Made by a program: the position numbers and the translations under genes | In this document: positions 35,037 through 45,745 of the stretch, piece by piece | Layout: each line of letters opens with the position of its first letter | Numbering within the stretch: position 1 is the stretch's first letter | Assembly (NCBI GenBank): GCA_963978905.1 | Contig: OZ022260.1 | Span: forward strand, 5,011,725-5,075,724 | DNA: 64,000 nt | Source: Trichostrongylus colubriformis | Taxonomy: Eukaryota > Nematoda > Chromadorea > Rhabditida > Trichostrongylidae | Reading direction: 5' to 3' | The notes under the pieces: generated by a model | The model's input: only the letters and a program-made list of their open reading frames with translations | What the model was told of the DNA's origin: nothing | Databases searched by the model: none

Positions 35037-35380
35037 CATTGTAGGAATCGTACGGAAGACTTAGTTCTTCTGTTACACGCATACTTATGCTGCATTGCTT
35101 ACTGAGGGCAGCATGCAAGGTTTCTCTCGAAAAAAAACAAATATTTGGCGGAATGGAGCTCCCTGAAACTTCGACGCGGTGGGACATCCGAGGAGGCAGG
35201 CCATGAGAGATCTAGGAGGAAGGAGGCGACGATCACGTGGTCAGGGACGCAGGATAGCAAGCAGTCAGTAGGGGCGCGAAAATTCGAACTACGCTCTTTT
35301 CACCGACAGTGGTTCAAAAGTTGCTCAGTGAGAATCCAAACGAGTTGCTGTTGTACATCGAAAGAAAAGTTTTTTTTTTT
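35037..35380. repeat. dispersed repeat related to the TTAA foldbacks (family C), copy 1
   Basis: GGAATCGTACGGAAGAC, then GCAGCATGCAAGGTTTCTCTCG resembles the end of family B. The following part (GGTCAGGGACGCAGG, GGGGCGCGAAAATTCGAACT) matches 50590-50957 in inverse orientation. Confidence 0.6.
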
Positions 35381-37278
35381 GTGTTTCTCATGTACTGTGT
35401 GTAGTAGAGTGATTTTGAGAGGAGTTAGAATCATGGACTAATGTGGACGATTTCTTCAAGCTCCGAAAGTTCCACAGATTTCCGTAACATCCTGAAATCA
35501 TCGCGAGCAAAACGAAGCCATACGGAGGACCTTCACAGTCCTCTCCAACGACCGATGAACTCTTTTTATCATTTTTCACAAGAGAAGGCTTCAAAACCTG
35601 TCTCCAAAAGCGACATCAAAGTAAATGGTGCGTTACTACAATGAGGATGCAACTGAACTCCAGCGATGTTCAACAACTTTCTAAATGACTACAGTTTAAT
35701 GACACGTGCCTCTCTATGAACCATAACCGGTTCTTACAACGATGAATACAACGACCAGACAACGACGGCGGCATTCCTCAAACGCGGATCACTGGGTCCG
35801 TTCGACAGGAAAATCGTAGCGTGTCGTATCAGTGGTGGTGATTAGTCGCGTGGCTAGATGGGCCATTGCAGCCTCATAAAACGTCGTCATCGCTGTCGGA
35901 CACGAAAAAACGCCTACTGGTCAGAGCCGATAGCTTTAGCGAAGGAGGAAATTAAGAGGGAATTCACAAGCAGAGCACTTTCGATAGGATCATTTTGGGA
36001 CCACTCATTTCAATCAATATTGAAAATCTCGGAGAATAAAGTAAATAGAAATAGAGCAGGTGATAACTCGAGACCAAAGTCTTCACACTCCAGATTCCAC
36101 CGAATTGTGAAGTTGCGCACTGGTTCAGTATTGTAAATAACTCCATGTTATTTCTTACTTTTACCATTATGTTCGAGAAATGCTACTCTCTCGACCACTG
36201 AATTCCGAGTGTAGGAGAGTTTTTAAACCTCAAGTTCAGCTGCTGCGAGTACACACATGTATAAGCAATAAATAAAACTAACACGTGTCTATCGCACACA
36301 ACTCGCTCGACACTTCAAAACGAATTAGGATGTCTTGCTGTCCTGAGAAACTTAATAAAAAGATGTTAGTATGCGGGTGTGGGGATGACATACACATATT
36401 GTCATTAGATGATGTCAAGCTGAACTAAGCTGCGTTCAAAAATTCCCGAAAAATTGAGGCTCCGGCTGCATAGATTTATTGATGACTTTAATCATTTTTT
36501 CTTACATTATGATGATTTGAAATGTAATCATACACAGTTTCGCTCACGCTTGCAAAAAAATTGCCCCCTTCTCCATGTTGCGCACGTTCGCACCTTCCCT
36601 TTTTGTTAAGACGGTACAAATGACAATGAATATCATTACTTGATGTTTCCTTGAAAGGTGAAAAGCCACATCAACCATCATACCCTACCACAGCTCATGG
36701 AACATACTATGAATTCGAGACGAAATCCTATCCGAAAAATCCCGAAGATCGTAGAATTTCATAGCATAACCACTAGTCACTCCTCCAAGAGACTTTCAAA
36801 GCACCTACTTCATGTTACCCTAGTGAGCTACCAGTTTGCAGGCAGATCATTCAATCAATGCTCCTTTAGTGCTGATACTGTATATCCAAGAAAATCGACC
36901 ATCAAATATCGCGATCGCGAAAAATTTAACAAAAAATTGGAGCAGAAGGCAACGAATTTGGTAGACAAGGATAAAAATGTGAGGAAGCAAGTGATCTTTG
37001 ACGAACAACAACTCAGAGTACTTCTACGATTTAAAGCGAGCTAAGCGACAAAATATCAAAGCAGGGACAACTGAAGTGGGAGGGGAGAGACGCAAAATTT
37101 TCACATACGTCGAAGGTCCTTTCCCTCTTCAGGTTCAGACAAAAGCAGATGTGGTAGATGTTTTGGCAGAGGTAGTAGGAGGCGATATGTATTCAGCCCA
37201 AGCCTAAGGAGGAAAAGGGCTTCGACATCGGTGAAAAAAAGCGTCGTCTCTCCCCCTACTACATTAATTGACCCTCAA
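35381..37278. other. intergenic, no gene recognised
   Basis: A T homopolymer lies near 35370-35380. A 128-codon frame near 36658-37044 is basic and has no recognisable domain. Confidence 0.3.
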
Positions 37279-37280
37279 TA

Positions 37281-38850
37281 CAGTGCGTTTCATAATTATA
37301 AGGTCACCCCCAAATTTTCGGTTATCGGAACACACAGCCAGCCGAAAATTTTCTGAGTATTTTTTACAGATTCCCCACCACAGAAAACCCTTCCATACTA
37401 GTTTTGATGACATTACCTTTTAGCCCGATTTTTCTATGAATATTTTCTGATTTCTGTGCCGTTTCATAATTATAAGGTCACCCCGAAGAAAAAGAAGATT
37501 TGCTAGAGTTAACAGCACATGCGAAGAAGCTCATAATTTATGGTTCCTCCCTGTTTAAGAACGACATTGACTAGCCGTTTGGAGAAGTGGAAACGAAACT
37601 TCGAAGAGCCTCACCACAGATATTGTTCCAGTCTTCAACAATTGCCTGTTTCAGCAGCTTTGCTTCCCAGAATTGGCGAATACTGGGATAAATATTTTTG
37701 CGGCAATGTCTTCCAGATCTCTCCAGTAGAGCTGAGACCAAGAACACATGTTATCTATGGTTGGAGGTCCGTATTTTGGAACTTTAACCACGATTCCGTT
37801 GAATGACCTACGTGAACAGCAGCCTTGTCATGCTGTTAGACGCAACTATGAAGAGCCGCTCGGCTCCAAAAAGTGACTGATTTCTTCGTAAGATCTCCTA
37901 GCAGTCTTTGGAGTTCATTCTGCAGGTTTCGAAGGCAAGGTTCAATGCAACCTCATTGCCGAAAACCACTTAGGCCATCACCCTTCTCCCACAAAAATTG
38001 CCAAGGCTCCGCTAGAACGGCGCACTTCTCAGACCAAGCTAATACTACCTCTACCCGTCAGCACTATACAAATAGAGTTTTTTCAGACTCAAAAGTACAA
38101 TTCGGATGGAATTATTCGCATTCAGGGCGCAACTGCTATGCAAATTCAGTTTCGTTCAATCCGTGCTCAAGAACATCTTTATGAATTGGAGTCGTTCCAC
38201 CTTATGGGATGCTGTGGGCCTCGGAAACTTCTTCGTTATTTCTTCAGTGATGTTTCTGCTCTTCCTCGCTGCTGTACTCTCTGTGGTTCCGGACTAAAAA
38301 TGGTTTAACTCCAAACAAATCTGGTTCATGGAGGAGGTGGTGTAGGAAGTGGCCCCCACAATCCTTTCCCCGTTAATGATAATAATCTCACGTGGGAGTC
38401 CAGAACCTGGAAAGCATCTGAAGACACCGAATCCCTCAAATGTCATCTAACTGAGCACAGGAATCTTCCGATTTTTTTGGAATTTCTCTCAAACTGAGCC
38501 TAGCACCACGAGAAACCCAAATCCGGGCTTTTCTCTCGGAACATAGTAGCTAGCCACAAGACGATTGAATATGTATCTCGAAGATGTATTTGGAAGACAA
38601 ATCTACCATCATAGACCCGCCAGGGCCTCAACTTTTTTCTTTTTTTAGGGTGACCTTATAATTATGAAACGGTGCAAAAACGCAAAAAATACTCTTAAAA
38701 ACATGAGGTAAACGAGACTGCTACCAAAAATCGGACACGGGGGTTATTTCAGGTGAGGAATCCGTCTATGGGAGTGAAAAGATTCCTAAATGGAGTGTTG
38801 TCGAGAAAACCTGAATTTCAGGGGTGACCTTATAATTATGAAACGCACTG
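37281..38850 (-). mobile_element. Tc3-like transposon with outer and inner TIR sites
   Basis: CAGTGCGTTTCATAATTATA at 37281 and its inverse ending at 38850 are flanked by TA (37279-37280, 38851-38852). The same core GTTTCATAATTATAAGGTCA recurs about 175 bp inwards at both ends (about 37456-37484 and 38648-38675, inverted). Two transposase-binding sites per end is a feature of Tc3-type elements. The interior encodes a broken transposase on the minus strand. Confidence 0.9.
37535..38560 (-). pseudogene. Tc3/Tc1-type transposase, decayed
   Basis: Minus-strand reading across frames gives, in order: a decayed SLREIPKKSEDS (helix-turn-helix side), LSLKKLYLYSADG (where the family has SDEKKFNLDGPDG with the first Asp), VVFGNEVALNLAFETCRMNS, QQDKAAVHVGHSTESWLKFQ (second Asp retained), and at the end RLVNVVLKQGGTINY, the family's C-terminus. 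Stops and frameshifts occur throughout and the block that should hold the third acid (SPDLNPIEN-like) is unrecognisable. The element cannot make its own transposase. The reading matches a Tc3-type rather than a mariner enzyme. Confidence 0.85.
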
Positions 38851-38854
38851 TATA

Positions 38855-39884
38855 TTGGGTCATTCCATAAGTAGAGTCGTTTTTTTCCAGGAAAAATTTT
38901 CGCCATAAAATTACAAGTTTTTGTAGCATATCATATATCATTCGGAAGTGAATTTTCTGCTCTACAAAAAGGCGTGTTCAGCTTTCGAGCATGTTACAAT
39001 GGAGCCTACATTTAAGCTGGTGAAGAGGTAGTTCCAGCAGTCGAAAATTGGCCAAACCGGCAATCAATTAAAACACTATATTTTATTGAGGAAAACTAAC
39101 TAATCATGTGTTCTGTACTTAGTTCCGACCTCTTCTGCAAGTGTGACCAATCGGTTGCTTAAAAAGTCACGTCGCTCTTTTTCCACTCTTAGTTTTTCCG
39201 CCACAACTCGGTGATTTTAGACAATTCCTTCGAACCAAGGCAAGAAAATTTTCCCAACCAATCACTTGAACGAGTGGTGAAATATAAAGATCAGGTGGTA
39301 GGTAGGAACAGGGAAATACCACTGACCGGATTCCTTAACTTTCTCGTGGAAAAAATAAATTGTGAAAAATGTCAGCTGGACCCCTATCACATGGTATTAA
39401 AACCAAAAGCAGCCAAAACAAACTATGTAGAAAGATGTTTTCGATAGCAGAAAAAGTTCTTCGAAGCGGTCCATAAAACAATTGTAAGCAAGGAGTTTGA
39501 AAGAAAAAATTCCATTTTTAATAATTGTAAGTGCTTTCGAAAAAAAGATTTTAGAAAAAGAACGACCCAACTCCTTGATCAACTAAATATTGGAAATCGT
39601 AGAAGAGGTCAGGACTAAGTACGCGACACATGACTGGTTGATTTTTCTAAAGTGAAATATAGTGTTTCAATTGATTGCCGGTTTGGCCAATTTTTGTCGG
39701 CTGGACCTACCTTTTCTCCAGCCCAAATGTCGGCCCATTCTAACAAACTCAGAAACTGAACATGACATTTTGTAGAGCAGGAAAACCTCTTTCGAATGAT
39801 GTATGATATCCTGCAAAAACTTGTGATTTACTGGGAAAAATTTATGCTTGAAAAAAAAACGACATCACTCATGGATTGACCCAA
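38855..39884. mobile_element. 1.03-kb palindromic TA-flanked element
   Basis: TTGGGTCATTCCATAAGTAG at the left and its inverse near ...GATTGACCCAA at the right are flanked by TA (38853-38854, 39885-39886). Arms pair in part: TTTTGTAGCATATCATATAT with its inverse, and GATTGCCGGTTTGGCCAAT near 39670 with its inverse near 39045. GTAGAGCA...CTCTTTCGAA hairpin-like blocks near 38955 and 39770 echo the hairpins of the 12.3-kb element. The central part around 39.2-39.6 kb has frames but no recognised domain. Confidence 0.75.
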
Positions 39885-39886
39885 TA

Positions 39887-41985
39887 TTTTTCAGTCGCGT
39901 AATGCACTCAATCTTACAAAAAATAAACTGATTTATGCGAATATGTATTAAGCGAAAGCCAGCAATTTTATTTTCGAATTTACCCATATGAGTTTTTTTG
40001 ACAAATGCTTATTGAAAGTAAAAATGGTTACTTAGTGCTTTCTTTTCAGCCCAGCTTTCACAGATCGTCGCATTAATGGAGGTTTTAGTGATTCTCAAAG
40101 CTCCAGATATGTTCGTTACCGCCAACCGTTTTTGGTGATTATGACTTTCATCGATTAAAGTTGTTCCTGATAGCATGTCGTAAGACGAACGACCACAATG
40201 GGAATTTGATTGTTTATTTGTTTATTTGTACGGCACTATGTACAAGAACCACGCTTATGAACAATACCTGCAGGATTAACTAGCACGAAATGACTAAGTG
40301 AGAAAGAGGCTCCTCAAATCACAAAACAGTAGTTGGCGGCCTTAACAGTCTTTACAGAGCTTGCGCCTCGTTTAAAGACAGTGTTTGGGGTAATGTGGGT
40401 GATAAGGAATCCCAAAAGGAGTCATTTAGTGATAAACTTTGGGTCTGAAAGGCCTATGCATGGCGAAATCCCCGCGGAAGGCGCCCCCTCGAACTGTGGC
40501 GGAGGCGGCCTCGTTGGGGCAAGCCGCCTTGGACAAGGACAGCCCGCCTCCAGGCGACGTGATTAGTGGTTGGTCACGGTGAGGTTGGTCAAGGAAATCG
40601 GCAGGATTGAAAGTATCGCAGCGCGCTTTCTCACTTTTAGCTTGAAGCTCACCACATGAAATTAGATGCTGTCGCATTTCCGAACATCCCTTCATGTTTA
40701 CGTCTTGGTGATGCCAATGGAAGACCTATGCGGACTACCCGCCTCTTGACGGAAAGGTCGTCCGCGCCTAGAACCAACGGTGGGAAGGGGTCCTATTTCT
40801 CAGGTTTTTGGCCATTTCCATCCGTTTTTTCTTCACTGTCCTGTCACTAGTCATCTCGTCTTTCATATTCACTACTTCTGTTACTTTTCGTTCGAATTTC
40901 CCCTGAAGCTGCCCTATAAGCTTCCCAGAAGGCTGTGCAGACCTGATGCCATGTTCAGTAGAATGTTCCTACCCGTTTGTTTGGCAACATGTGTTACAGT
41001 AAAGGTCAAGTAAAGGCTTTGTCCATCAAATTTTTTGGTTCCGCTTGGACAATGGGGTGGGAGGAGGGCAGGGAAGGGATAGTATTAAAAGGAAAAGATT
41101 CAGCTGTCAACTCCCATGCACCGCTCCTTTTTGAAGTTTGGAATAACGGTCGGCACAGATCTGATTAGGTATTATTGCCTGGTCCGTCAGAACGTGCTTC
41201 TTCCTTGCTATATTGCTTGACGACATCACAATAGTGTATTCATTTGTAATTGTGTATTCAAAAGAAAACAAAGCGGAACGTCTGGTACCACAAATGTTTG
41301 GGAGACTTCCTTCAGTAATTGTACCGGAGTTGACTGGGTTTTCTGGTTTTTTTTTTCGTCATTCGTCGTTTCTTCGTGATTTGTGCAATTCTAGTCACAA
41401 ATCCCAAGCGTTGTTGGAGTTCAAACTCGACTGTGAAGCATCGGCGACTTTACAAGTACGGCTTCATAAAATTTGGTTTTTATAGAAGTTGTACGAAGAA
41501 TTCCGGGAAAGAGAGAAGAAGATGTCAAATTTCACTGTCAGTTCCGGGGAGTAATTCTAGCAGATTCACTCTTCTGTGGTGGCCATTTGACCCTGCTTCC
41601 GTTGTCTGCGATTCTTTCCGTTTCTGTAGCTCACGGAAGGCAGAAAACGTACACATGCCAAATGGCTCAGTATCCAATGTGGATGCCTTGTTCGGGTCCG
41701 CTTTTTGATTCCTCCACTGACTAGCTTCCTTGATCTGCTGAGGTCGTCTGCGAGCATGACCAATAGTTTGCACACACCTGGCCATATATCCGGGGGCATT
41801 GCACGTGCGCTCAAGTCCAGGTTCCAACCCGAAAACTTCCAGCGAACCCTTGAGTCTGGCTTCATTAAAATTTGGCTCCAGAGATTTCTTAAACGGAGCT
41901 TTCAAGGGAGGAGAGGGGAGTGATGAGCGGAGGTTGAGTTCCATTGCCACCTCCGATCCTTAGTACGGGCTCAGTCCTTGTTGAA
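39887..41985. other. intergenic, with repeat fragment at about 40680-40850
   Basis: About 40680-40850 is the inverse partner of the fragment at 760-905. The 40.2-kb region has TTTATTTG repeats. Frames near 41.5-41.9 kb share short peptides with the 42-kb tandem array, suggesting the array once reached further left. Confidence 0.4.
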
Positions 41986-42019
41986 ACCTGATTCCGCTAC
42001 TGCATGTCGCCTATGATTC

Positions 42020-42440
42020 CGTCTGCTTCTGCAGGTCACTCGAGACTATCTGCTTCTGTAGGTTACTGGAGACAGAAAGTGTTCGTCTGCTGGCTTAACC
42101 TCCGTTGTGGATAACTTCTTCAGGTTCTCTTTCACTGTCACCTCCGAGGACTCCTTCGTGGTCGCCACTTGCTTCCACTGCTTCCGTTGTCCAGGTTACT
42201 GTCTGCTTCTGTAGGTCACCGGAGACTGTAATGTCTGCCTACTGCCTCATCTTTCGTCGTGGATAACTTCTTCAGGACCTCCTCCCATTGCCATGTCGGA
42301 GGGCTCTTCTGTTGTTGCCACCTGCTTCCGCTGCATCCGTTTTCTGCGTTTCTGTTTGCCTCCATAGGTCGCTGGAGGCAGGATTGCGTGCCTGCTGGCT
42401 CATCCCTCGTCGTGGATAACTTCTTCAGGTTCTCCAATGC
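42020..42440. repeat. tandem array with period about 152 bp
   Basis: GTGGATAACTTCTTCAGG occurs at 42107, 42259 and 42412 (152 and 153 bp apart). Each unit also contains a CTGCTTCTGTAGGT-type block and CACCTGCTTCC-type block. On the minus strand the units read as a repeated peptide with LKKLSTT, partly open (about 110 codons), but stops separate units. Whether this is a degenerate repeat gene or non-coding is open. Confidence 0.7.
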
Positions 42441-42574
42441 GCGGTCGAGTCCAGGTTTCAACTTCAGGCTTTGTTGTCCTGCTGCCGCTGCCGGTGCTGC
42501 TCCGGTGCTTCTGTTTGTCGCCGAAGCCGGAAGATGTCGAAGTCGACACAATTGGCATCCTACTTGCTTTGGAG

Positions 42575-42584
42575 CCTTATATAG
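42575..42584 (-). promoter_or_regulatory. TATA-like box reading into the 152-bp array
   Basis: Minus strand CTATATAAGG, flanked by GC-richer sequence, stands about 135 nt before the first array unit. No convincing coding start follows: the first ATG lies only about 17-26 nt downstream and its frame closes after about 55 codons. Confidence 0.35.
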
Positions 42585-42589
42585 CCGAG

Positions 42590-43164
42590 ATGTTTTGAAA
42601 GGTCAGGTAAACATTCAGGTAAACACCGGTGATATTGCCTCACATGCTTGTAAACATCAATACGATAAACAAGACAGGTTCAGTTCGTCTTAGCTACAGA
42701 AAATGATTCTTTTACAGAAAAATGGTTGTAGAGCAGTCACACGATTATATTGCTGAATTCGAAACACAAGACTGCAATCAAAGTGATTTCGATGAATCTC
42801 TAAGATTCGCCAATCCCTTAACTTCTGCAATGACTCCTTTCACGTGAAACTTGCACAGCAACTGCTTTTAAAAGCAGAGGCATGGTGAACGCATGGGCGG
42901 AGTGACTGTAAGCGTTAAAATTTGTTCAAGAAGGGACCCACTAATAATGAATGACTCATGGAGAAAGCTAAGTAATGAGCATCTAAGGCCTTAACGATCA
43001 CATGTCTAGCCTAAGGTCTGAGCGTGCCTAAAGGCGGTGAGGAGCATGCAGCACTACGATCAGATAGCTTGAAAATCCATACTAAAAAACGGTAATGCTC
43101 AAACAATGGCTCTACATTTTCAAACATGAACCAACCACTCAGCTATTCTGATTTTCTGAGCCTC
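42590..43164. other. intergenic, nothing recognised
   Basis: No gene or repeat family recognised. Confidence 0.3.
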
Positions 43165-43400
43165 CAAATCATTGTATGGAGGTGGAGCGATAATGAGAGG
43201 CACCACTAGCAACCGCTACAACCCATGGGATCAAATCCTTCTAAGAGCAAACCAATGCCACATACGTAGAAAATCCTCGCTTGACTCTGTTTCTCCCATA
43301 TTCCCCCGACAGTATCCACTGAATTATTGTCTGGACTCGATACACATTCAAATGCCTCCACGTCTCTAAATAGAAGCCGAATGCAAGGCGCATCTCTATG
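43165..43400 (+). mobile_element. tRNA-derived SINE, diverged copy
   Basis: GGAGGTGGAGCGATAATGAG (A-box region) and CCATGGGATCAAATCC (B-box-like) are about 35 bp apart. CCGAATGCAAGGCGCATC near 43378 matches the 3' body of the SINE family. Ends are not defined. Confidence 0.5.
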
Positions 43401-44149
43401 GATTCAAATACACCACCACTATCCCTATTTCAACTTCATAACTCCACTCGGTCCCATACAAGTAGTTATGTAATCCTGTCGAACTGGGAAGAGGGAGAAT
43501 CCCACTATGGACATTATTTTTACCTATGCCCAAGGGAGAAAGGAAGCTCTTCTTCCCTCCATTGAGGCATAGGCAAAAGTATGTAAATATACCCTTGAAT
43601 GTGCAGATTGACCCCTCAAAGATCTCTCCGCGATGCTCAGATAAGCAACTTTTTACAAGATGCCCTCCCCCCCCCCTTATTGCGATAGCACCCTTTCAGA
43701 CACGAAGAGCCATTTTATACACATTATTGGGTAAAAATTTCAGAATGTAGAGCATAAGAAAATTCAGACAAACTGTTCAGTCTTCGTGCCAATGTCCAGG
43801 AGACTGGCGACGAAAGACAGTAGCAGAATCGACGGTTTATCCCCTCTATCACTAAATCACATGCAAGACGAAATATTTTGCATCACAGAAGAATTTCTTC
43901 CTGAAAATACTAGCGGCTTCAGGCCTAAAATACGAAATTCGCTAACACAAATGCAGATTCAATTGAACCTCAAGTTGAGGTTTAAAATTTGAAAAGGAAA
44001 ATTTCATTCTTTAGGTTCACAAATCTCATGTTTTAGTAAAACCCATTTCACTAATTTTGTTGTCGATGAAAAGTCTCAGGAGTCGATGTGAAGAAGGCGT
44101 GGTACGTCGTGACGCACAATCGTGCACTATACTCCGTGGCAGCCTTCTG
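43401..44149. other. intergenic, nothing recognised
   Basis: A C homopolymer lies near 43667-43676. No gene recognised. Confidence 0.3.
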
Positions 44150-44755
44150 CATGAGCAGGAAACGGGAACGAGGAAATAGTGAACAAAATGTGTCACCTCA
44201 ATTGGGCAAAATCCGAAATTTCGTCGCCCTCGTTCACAACCTTGCTGAGGTCCGTTCACTTCGGGTACCTAAGGAGATTCATACTTGGTGGTGTTCTTTT
44301 ACATTCCGTTTTTTCCGGGTCCCCAACCAGCGCCCTGCTTTTCCAAGAGCCAAAACGTGCCCTTACGACTGAAACCCCTCCGGAGGCGGATTTGGACATG
44401 AAAATGATACTTCGGATCATAGCAGCCTTGTCCAAGCAGCAGGGGCTCTGTGACTTCCATGGTCCGAAGGACCAATCCTTAGGAAGCTTCCCACAAAAGA
44501 CCTACCATGGAACACGGCTCCACTGTTTTAAGGGGACCTTGATACCGTGGGTGCCCTGAAGCCCGACTGCGCCGCTTGAAGGTTCCATATTTTTATGAAA
44601 GTGAAAGTAGTGAATTTCGGCTTGTTCCTGCTTTTAGAGGAACATTTCGGGAATATTTTGCCCCAATACATTCATTTCTTTCGTTTCCCTATGTTTTGTA
44701 TAATTGGGAGATGTGAGCCGTGGGCAAAATTACTTTTTTTGGCACCCCGTGTACA
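44150..44755 (+). repeat. dispersed repeat family E, long copy
   Basis: Runs from about GTGTCACCTCAATTGGGCAA through GGATCATAGCAGCCTTGTCC to TTTGGCACCCCGTGTA. It is the direct counterpart of the inverse copy at 21098-21730 and extends the truncated copy at 15842. Open frames differ between copies, so no coding role is supported. Confidence 0.75.
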
Positions 44756-45109
44756 TGCATGATTCCGATAGAAATTTTTCCAAACATTCTATTCGTTCCA
44801 ACGATTAGATAAGGACTACGGCTTACTGTGATAACGGCAATAAAATACCGGAAATGATGATGAAATTAGGATTCTCTGTGCTGAGCAACTGTCAATCAAT
44901 TTTCAGATTACTTTGTCACATGTCAATCAGTTACATCTGAGTAAAAACCACAGTTTATCGTCCATAATGCAGCGCTAAAGAACTTGTAACTACCTATAAA
45001 ATACGTCTGACGCATTCCATCGAGAATATCATACAACGAAAATCGTGTAGGCACCATGAGCGCTATTTGGGAAAAGGCACACTTTCCCCAATCAATTACC
45101 CTTTTGTAT

Positions 45110-45745
45110 GATTGTGAGCGAAAGTGGTATATTGGCATATAGCGCGCACTCCCATAGCCGCCCCCTCCCCCCAGCATCGACCCCCCGGGCCAACCCAGTC
45201 CTCCATCTCTGCGGGGTGCGTGGATTGGTACCAGGCTCGTTTGGAAGGATAAAAGCGCTGATTTGTACATTGACTGACCACTGCACGTCATTGTATAGGT
45301 CAAATCGCATCCACCCGCCACCATGATTTTGAATGGAGCTAGAATGCGTGGTGCGCATCCCATAAAAGGGTCTGATTAAAAGAATCGTCCATGGAAAACT
45401 GATTTTTGTTAACCACATATTCAAGCTTTCACAGCTTAAGCCTAAGTGTCGTCCCGTCGTCCACCGCGTTTGGGAACGGAGAGTGGGGCTGTTTACGTAA
45501 CTCTCTGCTCCTACAGTGCGTCTCCAAGCGCGGCGGATGGCGGGGTGGGCACTGCACTGATGCCTGCGTGCCCGGACGACACTTTGTGGAGCTGTATCTC
45601 AGCCGCATCCACATTTTCTCGCGTGAAACTTTGCATGCGAACCACATTGGGCAAGTACAACATAAATATGTGGATGACAGGAAAACACATTCTTCCGTGG
45701 GCTATTCCTTTAACGCCAAAAACCCTTATCCTTTATTCTCTTAAC
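45110..45745 (+). mobile_element. tRNA-derived SINE, copy b, split by a foldback
   Basis: The SINE body (AGCGCGCACTCCC, AAAGCGCTGATTTGTACATT, CCATGATTTTGAATGGAGCT, GCGCATCCCATAAAAGGGTC) runs to TTAA at 45376-45379. It resumes after the insertion as CGCCAAAAACCCTTATCC, the family tail, at about 45714-45745. Confidence 0.8.
45380..45709. mobile_element. TTAA-type foldback element (family B), copy 3
   Basis: Opens AAGAATCGTCCATGGAAAAC, closes GGGCTATTCCT, and is bounded by TTAA on both sides (45376-45379, 45710-45713). Removing it with one TTAA rejoins the SINE exactly. At 330 bp it is shorter than copy 1. Confidence 0.88.
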
